From an uncultured Bacteroidales bacterium (lineage in GTDB: Bacteria; Bacteroidota; Bacteroidia; Bacteroidales; Paludibacteraceae), in NCBI GenBank assembly GCA_946187555.1, contig CAMHQP010000002.1:1-64000 (forward strand): a stretch of DNA of 64,000 bases, in the 5' to 3' direction. The first letter of the stretch is position 1, and every line of letters starts with the position of its first letter. This document shows positions 27,353-39,400 of this stretch, in pieces. A program made the position numbers and the translations under genes. The notes under the pieces were generated by a model. The model worked only from the letters and a program-made list of their open reading frames with translations, searched no databases and was not told where the DNA came from.

Positions 27353-28686
27353 GATATTTTTTGGCAATCATAGGCGGTGGACCTGCGGGGTATACCGCGG
27401 CAGAGAAGGCTTCCAAAGCCGGTAAGGATGTGGTGCTCTTTGAGCAAAACGCCGTAGGCGGTACCTGCCTCAATGTAGGTTGTATTCCGACGAAATCGCT
27501 CTTGTACGGTGCGAAGCAGTATTATAACGCGACCCATGCGCAGAAATACGGCGTGACGGCAGAGAACGTGAGCTTCGACTTTGCCGCCATGCAGAAACGC
27601 AAGACCATCGTGGTGCGCAAACTCGTAGCCGGCATCAAGCAGCGCCTTAATAACGAACATTGTACGCTCGTGACGGGCTTTGCGAAGGTGGAGAGCCGCA
27701 CGGACGAACTCGTGACGATCGAATGCAACGGCGAGACGTACGAGGCAGAGAACCTGATGATTTGTACGGGTTCGACGAACTTCGTTCCGCCCATCCCGGG
27801 CATTAAGGAAAACCCCGCTGTATGGGACAGCACGGACGCGCTGGCTGCGACCGAACTGCCGAAGTCGATCATCATCGTCGGCGGCGGCGTCATCGGTATG
27901 GAGTTCGCTACACTCTATCATGAACTCGGCATCCCCGTGACGGTCATCGAAGCCCTGCCGACGATCCTGCCGAACCTCGATCCGGAGGTGGTTTCTGTGC
28001 TGGCAGACAAATACAAGAAAGCAGGCATGACTCTCCTCACCTCTTCGAGGGTGGAGGAGATTAATGGTGAACGGTTAATGGTGAATGGTGAATGGTTAGA
28101 AGCGGAGCGGATCTTGGTTTCGGTAGGGCGCCGTGCAAACCTGAACGGCCTCGAAGCGCTCAACGATATCGAACTGAACCGCGGGGCGATTGTGATCGAT
28201 GATTTCTGCAAGACCAATCTGCCGAACGTCTATGCCTGCGGTGACGTGACGGGAAAGATCATGCTCGCGCATGTGGCAGCTCGTCAAGCCGAGGTAGCGG
28301 TGGGGCGTATGCTCAAGCAGATCCCGCTCCAGCGCATCGCCTACAACGCCATTCCGTCGGTCGTTTATACGAATCCCGAGATAGCCTCTGTCGGTGTCAC
28401 GGAAGCCCAAGCGGCAGAACTGAATATCGAGACCGAAGTGCGCAAACTCCCTATGACCTTCAGCGGTCGGTTCATGGCGGAGAACGAAGGCGAGACGGGG
28501 CTCTGCAAGATGATTATTGATGCGAAGAAAAAGAGTGTATTGGGTGTTCACATGATCGGTAATCCCTGCTCGGAGTTCGTGGCGGCAGCCTCCTTCGCTG
28601 TGCGTATGGGATACACCACCGCCGAGTTCGAGCAAGTAGTCTTCCCGCACCCGACTGTCAGCGAGATTTTGCACGAGATATTATAG
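27349..28686 (+). CDS. lpdA: Dihydrolipoyl dehydrogenase
   Basis: 'GGTCLNVGCIPTKSLL', 'GGGVIGMEFATLYHELG', 'VYACGDVTGKIMLAHVA', 'FPHPTVSEILHE'. Confidence 0.93.
   Translation: MRYFLAIIGGGPAGYTAAEKASKAGKDVVLFEQNAVGGTCLNVGCIPTKSLLYGAKQYYNATHAQKYGVTAENVSFDFAAMQKRKTIVVRKLVAGIKQRLNNEHCTLVTGFAKVESRTDELVTIECNGETYEAENLMICTGSTNFVPPIPGIKENPAVWDSTDALAATELPKSIIIVGGGVIGMEFATLYHELGIPVTVIEALPTILPNLDPEVVSVLADKYKKAGMTLLTSSRVEEINGERLMVNGEWLEAERILVSVGRRANLNGLEALNDIELNRGAIVIDDFCKTNLPNVYACGDVTGKIMLAHVAARQAEVAVGRMLKQIPLQRIAYNAIPSVVYTNPEIASVGVTEAQAAELNIETEVRKLPMTFSGRFMAENEGETGLCKMIIDAKKKSVLGVHMIGNPCSEFVAAASFAVRMGYTTAEFEQVVFPHPTVSEILHEIL
28066..28100. repeat. Heptamer array GGTGAAC GGTTAAT GGTGAAT GGTGAAT GGTTAGA (in lpdA)
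   Basis: Five units; peptide NGERLMVNGEWL. Confidence 0.85.
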
Positions 28687-28690
28687 GGGA

Positions 28691-30355
28691 ATGATGAAGA
28701 GATATCTGTACACGGCACTCTGTGTGCTGTACTCCGTTAGCCTATTTGCTAACGTGGTAGAAGGTGTAGCCGCCATTCCGGACGGGTACTATGATGATGT
28801 AGATGGTAAGGCAACTCCGGCTTCCATCCTTACGGCCTTGCAGACCTGTATATCGCGCAACTACAACGAGATCTCCTATAAAGGTCTCGAACCCCATTAT
28901 CTCAATACCGACTTCTATGCCGATACGCTCTGGGATGTATACTCGACTTGTCATTTCACCTACGAGATGGCGAATATTCCGCAGAGTTATGTGTGCGACG
29001 GTTGGAACAAAGAGCACGTCTGCTGTCAATCCTGGCTCGGCGGTGGTCCTATGGTCTCGGATATGTTCAACGTCTATCCTACGGACGCACGAATCAATAA
29101 CCTGCGCTCGAACTACCCGTATGGCGTGGTCAGTTCCTTCTCCGGGTTCAGCAAAGACCCGGATCATCACGGACTCGGCAAACTCGGTTCCTCGGTTACT
29201 TCCGGTGTAGGTACGTGTTACGAGCCGGATGACCGCTATAAGGGAGATCTGGCACGCACGTTCTTTTATATGGTTGCCCGCTATCGTGATTATGTGCTCA
29301 ACTCCGGTAATGGTTCGAAGATGTTCACGTCTAATCCTACGGATCTCACGGCTTATAGTCTCAATTTTCTCCTTGCTTGGCACCGCAACGACCCTGTATC
29401 GCAAAAGGAGATCGACCGTAACCAGGGCGTTTACGGGGAACAAAATAACCGAAATCCGTTCATTGACTATCCCGATTTGGTGGAGTATATATGGGGCAAC
29501 AAAATGGGTCAGACGGTGGATCTGTCTACGATGACGCCTACCTGCGAGAACCAGACCGTGCCCTCCAATACGAAGTACGGCGTCTCGTGGTCGATAAACG
29601 GCGCTGTTCAGACGGTGGACTCTGTGCTGGAGACCAAGAAGATCCGGACGCTGCCGGACGCACCCGAGTCGTGCTCTGCAACGAGCAATACCTTCGTAGG
29701 CTGGAGTAGTACTCCTGTCGCTACCCCTACTGACCTTGAGCCGGTTCTCTTTACCGCCGCTTCGCAGTTCCCTGCCGTCACGTCGGATGTGACGTATTAT
29801 GCCGTCTTTGCGCATGCGGAACAAGAGCAAGGACAAGGAGCTGTCACGGCTTCTACGAACTTCAGTTCGTATAGCCGAGGCAATGCCGTCACGTCTGAAC
29901 AGATAGGGAATATAACCGTTACGTTCAATAAGGCAGCAGCCGGTACCGCGACTACGTATTACTCCGAGGTGCGCTGCTATAAAGGTTCAACGCTCACCTT
30001 CACCGGCGCGCAGATGAGTCGCATCGAGTTCTCTCCGGGCACCAACGATAAAGGCAATGCGCTCACGCCGAACACCGGCACGATGGCTTCCGGCAATGTG
30101 TGGACAGGCGATGCTTCGTCGGTTACCTTCACGGTAGGCGGAGATAAGGGGTATAGAGGTATAGGAGGCATCAGCGTGACCTATGAAGATAATACTACCG
30201 TCTTTACCTATTCCGATTACCTCACGCATTGCGGAGCAACGGGTATAGAAAATCAACCATCGGGCACCTCCAATCGCAAGCTGCTGATCGATGGTCGGTT
30301 GTATATCCTTGTGGGCGAAACGCTGTATGATATAACCGGTCAACGGGTGCAATAA
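28691..30355 (+). CDS. Secreted endonuclease I-family nuclease with C-terminal tail
   Basis: 'YNEISYKGL', 'DGWNKEHVCCQSWLG', 'MFNVYPTDARINNLRSNYPYG'; tail IDGRLYILVGETLYDITGQRVQ. Confidence 0.8.
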   Translation: MMKRYLYTALCVLYSVSLFANVVEGVAAIPDGYYDDVDGKATPASILTALQTCISRNYNEISYKGLEPHYLNTDFYADTLWDVYSTCHFTYEMANIPQSYVCDGWNKEHVCCQSWLGGGPMVSDMFNVYPTDARINNLRSNYPYGVVSSFSGFSKDPDHHGLGKLGSSVTSGVGTCYEPDDRYKGDLARTFFYMVARYRDYVLNSGNGSKMFTSNPTDLTAYSLNFLLAWHRNDPVSQKEIDRNQGVYGEQNNRNPFIDYPDLVEYIWGNKMGQTVDLSTMTPTCENQTVPSNTKYGVSWSINGAVQTVDSVLETKKIRTLPDAPESCSATSNTFVGWSSTPVATPTDLEPVLFTAASQFPAVTSDVTYYAVFAHAEQEQGQGAVTASTNFSSYSRGNAVTSEQIGNITVTFNKAAAGTATTYYSEVRCYKGSTLTFTGAQMSRIEFSPGTNDKGNALTPNTGTMASGNVWTGDASSVTFTVGGDKGYRGIGGISVTYEDNTTVFTYSDYLTHCGATGIENQPSGTSNRKLLIDGRLYILVGETLYDITGQRVQ

Positions 30356-30429
30356 CGCCAATATTCCGAAAAAAAGAACTTTTTTTTGCTTTTTCTTTAG
30401 AAAAATTTGCTCAATTCAAAAAAAAGCAG

Positions 30430-30437
30430 TACCTTTA
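30430..30437 (+). promoter_or_regulatory. Promoter motif TACCTTTA
   Basis: Near match to TAnnTTTG, ~32 nt upstream of 30470. Confidence 0.5.
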
Positions 30438-30469
30438 CAGTTCGAAATGAAAATTTGTGAGGTACAAAG

Positions 30470-33400
30470 ATGAATGGAATTACCCAAAAAGGTATGTTTT
30501 TTGTGTGTGCACGTATGGGACGTGCCGCGCTTGTTTTGATGTGTTTATGGATGTCGGTTTGCGCCTATGCGGTAGGTTGGACGCCGACGGATGGTGGTCT
30601 GGTAGTGGAGCTGGAGCAAGGTGACCGGTTCTTGCTGTCTATTTGGCTGGATTTGGACAAAGATGGTGTGGAGGATCCGGGAGAGGAGTTCTTTGTAAAT
30701 AACTACAACCGCTACACCGGCGGACATTTTAACTATACGAACGGTTTGTATCTGAAGCTTATCCCTCAAGCTGGTGATGCGACGGAGCCTTCGGAGATGT
30801 CCATCTGGTCGGTAGGTGCACCATTGACACATGTGATTGGAGGTAAGGATTATTCGTTGGGCGCGAATGCCGGCCATGTGTATACGATCTGGAATGATGG
30901 TAAGACGCTGAGAATGAAGGACAATAATAGCTTTCAGTTCTTTGGCGATCTGACGGATGATTACAACTACAAAGATGCTGCAGATGTGGTATTTGTCATT
31001 CCGACAAATCATACCGGTATCACTTCTTTTGACCCGAACAAGACTTTAAAGAACGTGTATGGTCGTGACGACCAAGCATCGGACGGTAAGATCAACGGTA
31101 AGATCGGAAAGGGTTTCTTGGGTATGACGTATCGCGAGGTGTATATGTTGGACATTCCGCGTCAGAATAGTCCGATTTCGTACACGAACGCGGCGTTGGT
31201 GACCTTCAATACGACGAATGAGACGCAGAAATGGTCACAAAATCAAATCACCTGTCTTCCGGGTCATGCGGCGTATGCTTATGCGGATGATAAACACAAG
31301 CCGACGCATCGTACGCTCTTCCGTCTGTATATGCTGGACAAACCCTTCCCGTATTGCGACACGTATTACTTCGCAACGGACAAGCAGGATGTGAAGAGAT
31401 ATCGTAAGTCGAAGGAAGTTCCGGGGGATAGTACGGCGGCAAAGAAGATCTACACCATCGATTGGATGAGCCCGATGAAGCGCGTTGGTACTTCCGATAC
31501 CTTCAAAACGGACTTTATGACGGTGCCTACGGATGATAGTACGTACTACTATGTCGGATACAAAAACGATTTCCGTAACACGGGAGAGTCTTTAGGCTCG
31601 GGATCCGCCACGTCTGCGTTCGCGAATATCCGCAACTTGCCGCTGACGAATCTGCCTACTTTCAAGGCTCCGGCGGGTGCGTACGGACAAATGGTGGTGG
31701 ATACGAGTTCGTCAGATCCCAACTTGGGGGTTAAGTTCGAACCGGCAGGTTATTTCCTGAAGGTAATCACCGGTACCAACGTGCGTATGCACCAAGTCAA
31801 CGACAGTGTCTGGATCACCGAAGAGATGTGGACAATCTCCGGTGAGTATAAGGAAATGTCTATTAAAACGATGCTGATGACGGGGCCTGAGTTCAGTGCT
31901 ACTGACCCGGGTGCCGCGGTAGAAGGCTGGACGAAGTTTATAAAAGGTAAGGATGTGCCGGTAAGCACAGGTGGAGATATTGAAGGCTTGTCCGGTTACG
32001 CGCAGATCACTGTCAATAGGACCGATTCAAACGGTCATATGGTGTTTATTACCGCGGATAAAGACAAATGGATTCGCTATGACAACAACGGCTTCATGGG
32101 GCTGGAGATGCCGCTACAGTATCCTTTGAATGACGGCACAAACAAGGTCACGATTATGGAGCCGCGAATTAAGCCCGAATATACGTTCTTGGGTTGGGAT
32201 ACGCGGGCAGATGGTAAGGGTACGCGCTATCATGAAGGCGATGAGTTTACGTTTGGGGGAGATGGCGAAGTAAAACTCTATGCTCAAGCAGAGTATCGGG
32301 GTACCTTGCAGATGGCGATCTCGTTCATTCATCCTACGGATGGCAAGCGTTATTTCTTGACGCACCCGAACAGAGAGTCCCCTCGTTTTGCCCGTGCTCG
32401 TCATTTTGATAGTTGGGAGAACACCTGGCAAGGTATGGAGGATGCAGATAATGCGGATCCGAACTACCTGAGTACGTTTGAATTGCGTCGTCCGATCAAT
32501 GAGATTAAGAAGAAAGATGCAGGAATTACGGAAGACCTGAGACTTCAGGAGCATATCTTAGCTCCGCGGAGTTATACCATGAAGGGCTATACGGACTCGT
32601 TGACGTTCTACGAGTTCTTCCACCCGGCTGATGATGAGTACATCGGTTTGTATTATGATGAATCGTTCAATACCATCCTGGCGAATAATACGTGGGCGGG
32701 TTTGTTTACAACAAATAGTGATGCCACCGAACTCAGTTGGCCGAATTACAAAGTGCCGTATATCCACAATGCGAAGATCCAATCTACACGGTACGTAGAA
32801 GAGTACGATCCGGAGAATAAGAAAGACTCGTTGATCCTAAAGGCTCGCTTAAACGCGTTAAGGAATGATACTATAGCGTCCTACGTCAAGTATATCCCGG
32901 CGACGAATCAGTTCGACGGTTGTGTCTCCCCGGATACAGCGACGGCTTTTGACATCTCGGCGGTGATTGTAGCGGATGAGCACTATATCATCCTGCCGGA
33001 TACCGCGTACGAATGGAAAGATACAATCGATTTCGGTTATCATAAAGGGGAACAACTGAGCGAAGATGTATGGTCGGCGCTGATCGGTAAACAACTGATG
33101 GCGGTGATGATAGTCGATGGGGATACCACGTATTTCCACCCGAACCGCAAGAAGGTCATCAGCGACCCGAATAACCTGTATCTGTCGCCGGACTTCCGTG
33201 TGACGCAGGTATTGGAACTCATCCATGATAGCCGTGTGAGCGGGGCGTTGCCTGAAGGCGACAGCGTAAAGCACGAGACAACGGGCTACCACTGGCATAA
33301 CAATATCGTCAGCGGTCTCAACAGCCCGATGAACGTGAAGGATGCCGGCGGTAATTATATCAATATCGTCGATACCTTCCGTATCACCGTCAGCCATGAT

Positions 33401-36400
33401 GCGGTCAGCAAGATCAAGGAGTACCGCGGGTATTGGAATAAAGACGCAGCGGGTCTGAAGGTGGATAACGCCAACGGTTCTGTGCGTCACCGCGATATCA
33501 TCGTGCGCACCAAGACCTATCACTACGGCGATGAGCTGAAGACGCGCTACACACTCAAGCCGGAGCATGACAGTTATTCCTTCAGTCCGTTGGCCGGTCA
33601 AACCAAGCCGATCAAGTTCGCACTCTACAGCGAGACCTATCGTGAGATATTGGATACGGCGAATAATGTAATTAGCGAGAAGATAGAAAGTGTCGATACC
33701 CTGACCACGCAATTGACGATGCGCACGGATGGGTGCAGTTTTAACAAGGACGCCAATTATGCCGTCAGTGCCGTCACAGACAGTATCGTGACGCTGCGCG
33801 TAAAAGAGGAGAATACGGTCAATACCAACTACGATACCCTCAAGATATTCCGTATAAACGTAGATGGTGTCGCAAAGGACATTGATACCGTCCGTGTGCC
33901 GCTGGTACAAGCAGCTTTGACAACGAATGAGTTGGTATGGTCGGCTGTGCATAATGGCAAACGCTATTTCATTATGGCGGTCGGAAGCGGAGGCAGTTAT
34001 ACCTTGCAATTCCGCGAGTTCACGCAAGCCAAGTCGATGCTCTATGAGCAGGGCACAAAGAACCAATTGGTGAAAGGATCCGACGAAGGTGATAATACCG
34101 ATGGTAAGTACATCACGCCGTGGAGATTCGATTATGACGAGGGTGACAAAAATAAACTCACGCTTAAGACCGAATATAAAATTAATAAGTTCTTTGCCAT
34201 CAGCGGCTCGACCGGAACATTAAATGATGCTCCGACGCTATTTACCTGCCGTATTGCGGAAGAGAATACGAATGATAACTCTAACTACGAGGAAAAGGTA
34301 CGTATCAAATATTCGGATGGTCAGTGGTTGAAGTTCAATGGTACTAACATCGTATTGCAATCTGACTCTGCATCGGCTACTGAGTTCTCTTGGACGTATC
34401 TGATCAGAGAATATAATATACTCAACAACGGCAACTATCCGAGTGTGAACAGTGCGGAATTTATATACAATGTTTCTACCCCGAAGACGATTCAGACGCG
34501 TTATAAAGCCTATCGCGAGTATTCGATGCTGCTGGATAATGAATTGACGTATCTGTGTCACAAAGAAGAGTTACGTATCGATAGCCTGCAAGACGCTGCA
34601 CGCGAATGGAAGACCACCTGTACGATCGACACCATCCGTGATCGTCGTACAGCTACGCCCAGCGGACTAACCCGTACTATCAATACCGAGACACTCACCA
34701 CCACGGTGAATGCTGCAGGCACCAGCCCGACGGATGTGACCTACGGAGGTAAGTACATCGATATCGTGGATACACTGCGTGTGACCTTCTCGCTCAAAGA
34801 CGGCGCACCGACATATCGTTTCAAAGGCGATTGGAGTGATTTCAAGTCCATCAGCGATGCGAACCTCAAGATTCCTTTGGTGCGTAAGACCTATCATGAA
34901 GAGTCGTTCAGCACGCTGAACTGTGCCGTAGATGGCGATGATGAGAACTTCACCTTCCCGGCTAGCCTTGCTGCAAAAGATAGCCTCCACGAGTACGTCC
35001 TACATACAATACTACATGAGGGAACGCAGATGTTGGATGTGGACGGTAATGTGGTAGCGATTACCAGCGAGCGATTTATCGATGTGACCGAAGACCGAAC
35101 GGATACCACCGGTATGCACCTGGATGAAAAACAGTTGGCAGAGGTGCGCCTGATGGATGTCAACGGTAATGCACCGGATTGGTGCGAGATAGCCAGCGTA
35201 TCCGCTAGTTCCGTTACGATCAAGTGTAAGAAAAAGGGTGTGCGTTCACCCCGCACGGCGAACCTCTACCTCGCCTATATCGTGACCATTAATGGTAAAG
35301 CGCGATTTGTTAACTACCGTTTGACGGTGTCGCAGCTCAGCTATTTCGAGTACGCCAATAACCAGACCCTGATTCACAGTCACGGTGCTTCAGGTGACGA
35401 CATGATGGAGAACGGTATGCAGCAAGTGCATACCAACAAACGTGTCCTCTATTACTATCCGAAGCAGGAAATCGAGTTACCGGTTCGTGAACGTGCTTTC
35501 TACGGCTGGTGGCGTTGGTACCGTGAGGGAGTGGACGTGGATAGCGTCGATGTATCCGACTCGGATGTACCCGATTCGTTATGGTGTAGCCCTCCGCGTA
35601 ACACCGGTAGATACAACTTCCCGTTCCGTATCATCGGTGACTCGGTGATGTTAAAGAAAACAGACGGTACGGACTCTGTCAAAGTATTGGTAACGATGGG
35701 GCGTTGGACGGTATTCCATTACAAATCGAAAGACTATAACAACAAACAGGATCCGCCGGCTAAGAACCCGCGTGTGGCTTCGCCTGATACGATGCGTAGA
35801 GGAACCACCAGAGGCCAGTACCCTGTCTTGACCTATGCGGTCGATATCAGTAACTACTACGACAACCTGCCGATGTCCTTGAAGGATAAGAACCAGGTGG
35901 ACGCAGCGCTGATGGATACGATGCCGCAGATTACCGAACCGACCCTGTCGCTGCGTGAGGTATTTGAGCTGCACCCGTGGACAGAAATGGCGGAGCGCTT
36001 GGAGCACTACAAAGATACGGTTGCCCAACCGTGCAGTAACCTCAAGTACATGGAGGATCATGTGATGATGGCGCCGACGGGTGCTCCCTTGCTGCTGCAA
36101 ACCGAGCAGCGCTATAACTACGACCACCTGAAAAAGTTCAACCATGCGGAGTCCTTGTTAGGCTACTACATGCGCGATGATAACTGGAGTTCGATGAGTG
36201 CCACCCGGGATGCCAAAGGTTGGAGCCGTCAGGACTCGATGGTTTGGTGCGGAGGTTGGGATGCCGATTGTAAGTGGTATATCTACAACCCGAAAGCTGA
36301 TCCGGCTGAACGCTATACGGAATGTTCCCATCCTGTATCCGAAGAAGAGGACTTCCTTAAAGTGCCGGCCAAGGGAGCGGGTGCAACCGATACCGTTTAT

Positions 36401-39400
36401 TACTGCTTGCGTGCACGGAGTAAGTCCACTACAGTAGACGAAAAAACAAAAGAAGATGTAACCGTTGACGGCGACTATTGGTTCAACATATGCCGGTATG
36501 CGATCATTTATAATAGTCCGGAGAAGTACGGTCCGAAGAAAGAGGTGACCAAAAGCGGTGTAACCAAAGCGTTGATCACCAAGGAAGAGATCGAACAGCG
36601 GTATGATGTGCTGGAGCGTTTGGACTTCGATTATATCCAACCGGGTCCCGACTACCATATCTATCCGCATCCGCTGCCTTGGGCTGATGCATCGTACGGT
36701 TATACCTATCCGGAGACCTCCGATCTGCCGCATAACCGTTACCACAACGAGTCGGATTTCCCGAACCACGGTGAGTACGGCTTGATCAACCGCATCCCGT
36801 ATGGCGCTTATTGGCGTAAGGTGGAGCAACACGGTGGTGCCGCGAACGGCTATATGATCTACTGCGACGGTATGGCATCCGCAGGACAGGTGGCAGCACT
36901 TACGCTGAATACCACGCTTTGCGCCGGACAGAAGATGTTCTTCTCCGGCTATGTAGGCAACCCCAGTAGCCAGACCGGTAAGTCTAACCCGAACTTCATC
37001 TTCTCTGTACAGGGTTCAACGGATGGTGTAGCATGGAAGGATATCACCTCTTACATGACGGGCGATATACCGCCTGCCAATGAGTGGTATCAGATTTACT
37101 TCCCGATTCTGCACAACGAAGAGGGAGACGACTACACGTACTTCCGCGTACGTATCTATAATGTGGCAGCGGACTTTGACGGAAATGACTTCATCATCGA
37201 CGATATGTGTATCTTCGCTACCAAGCCGCCGTTGATCGCTTATCAGGCGCAGACGACCTGTAATGACTATGGTCATTCGGATGAAGAGACGCATGTGTTG
37301 CTGCGTGTGGATTACCAGGGTATCACCGGTGAGGGCTATAACGATACGACCGTTTGCTATACCGTGCGCCAGAAGACCCCGGCGGGTGAGTATTCGTTCG
37401 TTCACCTGAGCGATCACTACATTAGCGAGGGTAGTACGGGTACGGGCGCATTAGCCACCGATACGCTGTACGGACGCATCTATATCCCGGCCAAAGACTA
37501 TGAACCGAAGACGAAAGACTCGATCTATAAGAACATGAACGACCTGCTCGATCGTTTCGATACCACGTTTGCACGGCATAAGGAAGATGGTGTAACGCCT
37601 ATCGTTCGAGAGGGGTATATCTACGAGATCCTGGAAGGCGATATCCGTCCGGTGAAATATATCGTACATTGCGCGAAGATGATGGCCAAGAATGACTACA
37701 CGGTGCATATGTCCGGTGTGCCTAAGGAGCTGCTGAGCAGTATATGCGGTATGACGAGTCATCTGAAGATCAGCAACCGTATGGTGCTGGAACTCAATGG
37801 TGAGGAGCAACCGGAGACCGAGCAGTTAGGTCTGTGCGCCAATGCAACCTATGATATCAGCTTGCGCGTCAAAGGGTCGATGTATCTGGATAGCGTGGCA
37901 CCGATCGATGTATCCGGTTCGTGTGTCAATGATTGGTTGCTCTACGGCGATACAGCGCGCGAGTCCAGTAAGAATCGGTATGGCTATTACTTCTCCGATA
38001 TCGAGAAAGTGGTGACGAATATTCTGCGTCAAGAATCCCTACCGAGTTGTGAGAATAAGAACCAGTTTGTGTCCAGCCTCGCATCGGTGGACAGTGCGGT
38101 GATGCGTACGGTGCAGGAACACTATAGAGTGACCTTAGAGACTCCTGCGCACCCCTATACAGTCCTCGAGGATCTGGTGAACAATGGATTCTTAACGCTC
38201 TATCAGCAGAATCTCACTGCTTCCGTCATGTCCGGAGACTCCTTGCAGTATGTGATCTTCCCGATCGTCGGTTCTGGTTCCAAAGAGATGGAGGATGCAC
38301 GCGTGGAGGTATGTCCGAATCCGATCCAGATCAAACTCAAACCTTCTAAGGGAGGCAATGTACCGATGATGATCGGTGGTCTGAATCGTGACTCGACCGA
38401 GGCGGCGTTGCCGATCGAAGTGCTCGCCAGTGCAGCCAGTGCTAACAGCGAGATCAAAATACGTTTGGATTCGATCATGACCGCCGTAGGTATCTACACC
38501 GTTGAACTGCGTTCGACGGATGACCCGGACTTCCGTGAAGGCTTGCATATCTTACGTTTGGAGCCGGATAAACACTATCCTGCCGAATCCTATTATCATA
38601 ACGGAGACAGTATCCGATTGCACCCTGCTTCATCCAATAACTATACCATGCGGCCGGGTTATCGCTATACCTTCAACATCGTCATGCAAACCTTGTTCGG
38701 GCAGCTGAAGACCGATGACGGATGCGATGTGGGAATCGTGCCGTTCACGGTATCTGTTGTGCCGGACTATGTACGCTGGAATCCGCAGTCCGCATCGAAT
38801 AACAGTTGGAATGATGCTGCTAACTGGCTCGGTATCGATGAGCATAACGTACCTATCCACGAGGAGGCGCACTTTGTGCCGATGGGGAATACGATGGTGA
38901 TCATCCCGGAGGTAGAAGAAGGCAAACCTTATCCTGTCGTACAACCGATGCCGGAGGAGTGGAAAGACTCTGTCCAGAAGGTGAACTTCCAGTACAACGA
39001 ATGTAATACCATCCGCTTCTTGCCGGGTGCTGCAATCGGACAACAGCAGTATCTCAACAATACCGATGTGGTCATTGACATGGAACTGCCGAATAAAAAA
39101 TGGGCATTCCGTGCGGCGCCGGTAAAGGGTATGATCAGCGGTGACCTGTTTATGGCGAATGCCGATCTGAATAACGAGACACCGCTGTGGGAAGTAGGAG
39201 CGTTCGATGCAGCCGGACGTGCTTACCAGACCGGTAATGCTTCATTCTGGTTGTCCGTCTATAACACTGAGACTCATAAAGTCAACCCGACCGGCGATGA
39301 CTCCACGCGTACCGCTTCGGCAGATTGGTCGAAAGTGACGAATGCACTCACCTTGCCGTTGCGCGAAGGACAAGGTCTGGCAATCTATTCCCGCACCGCG

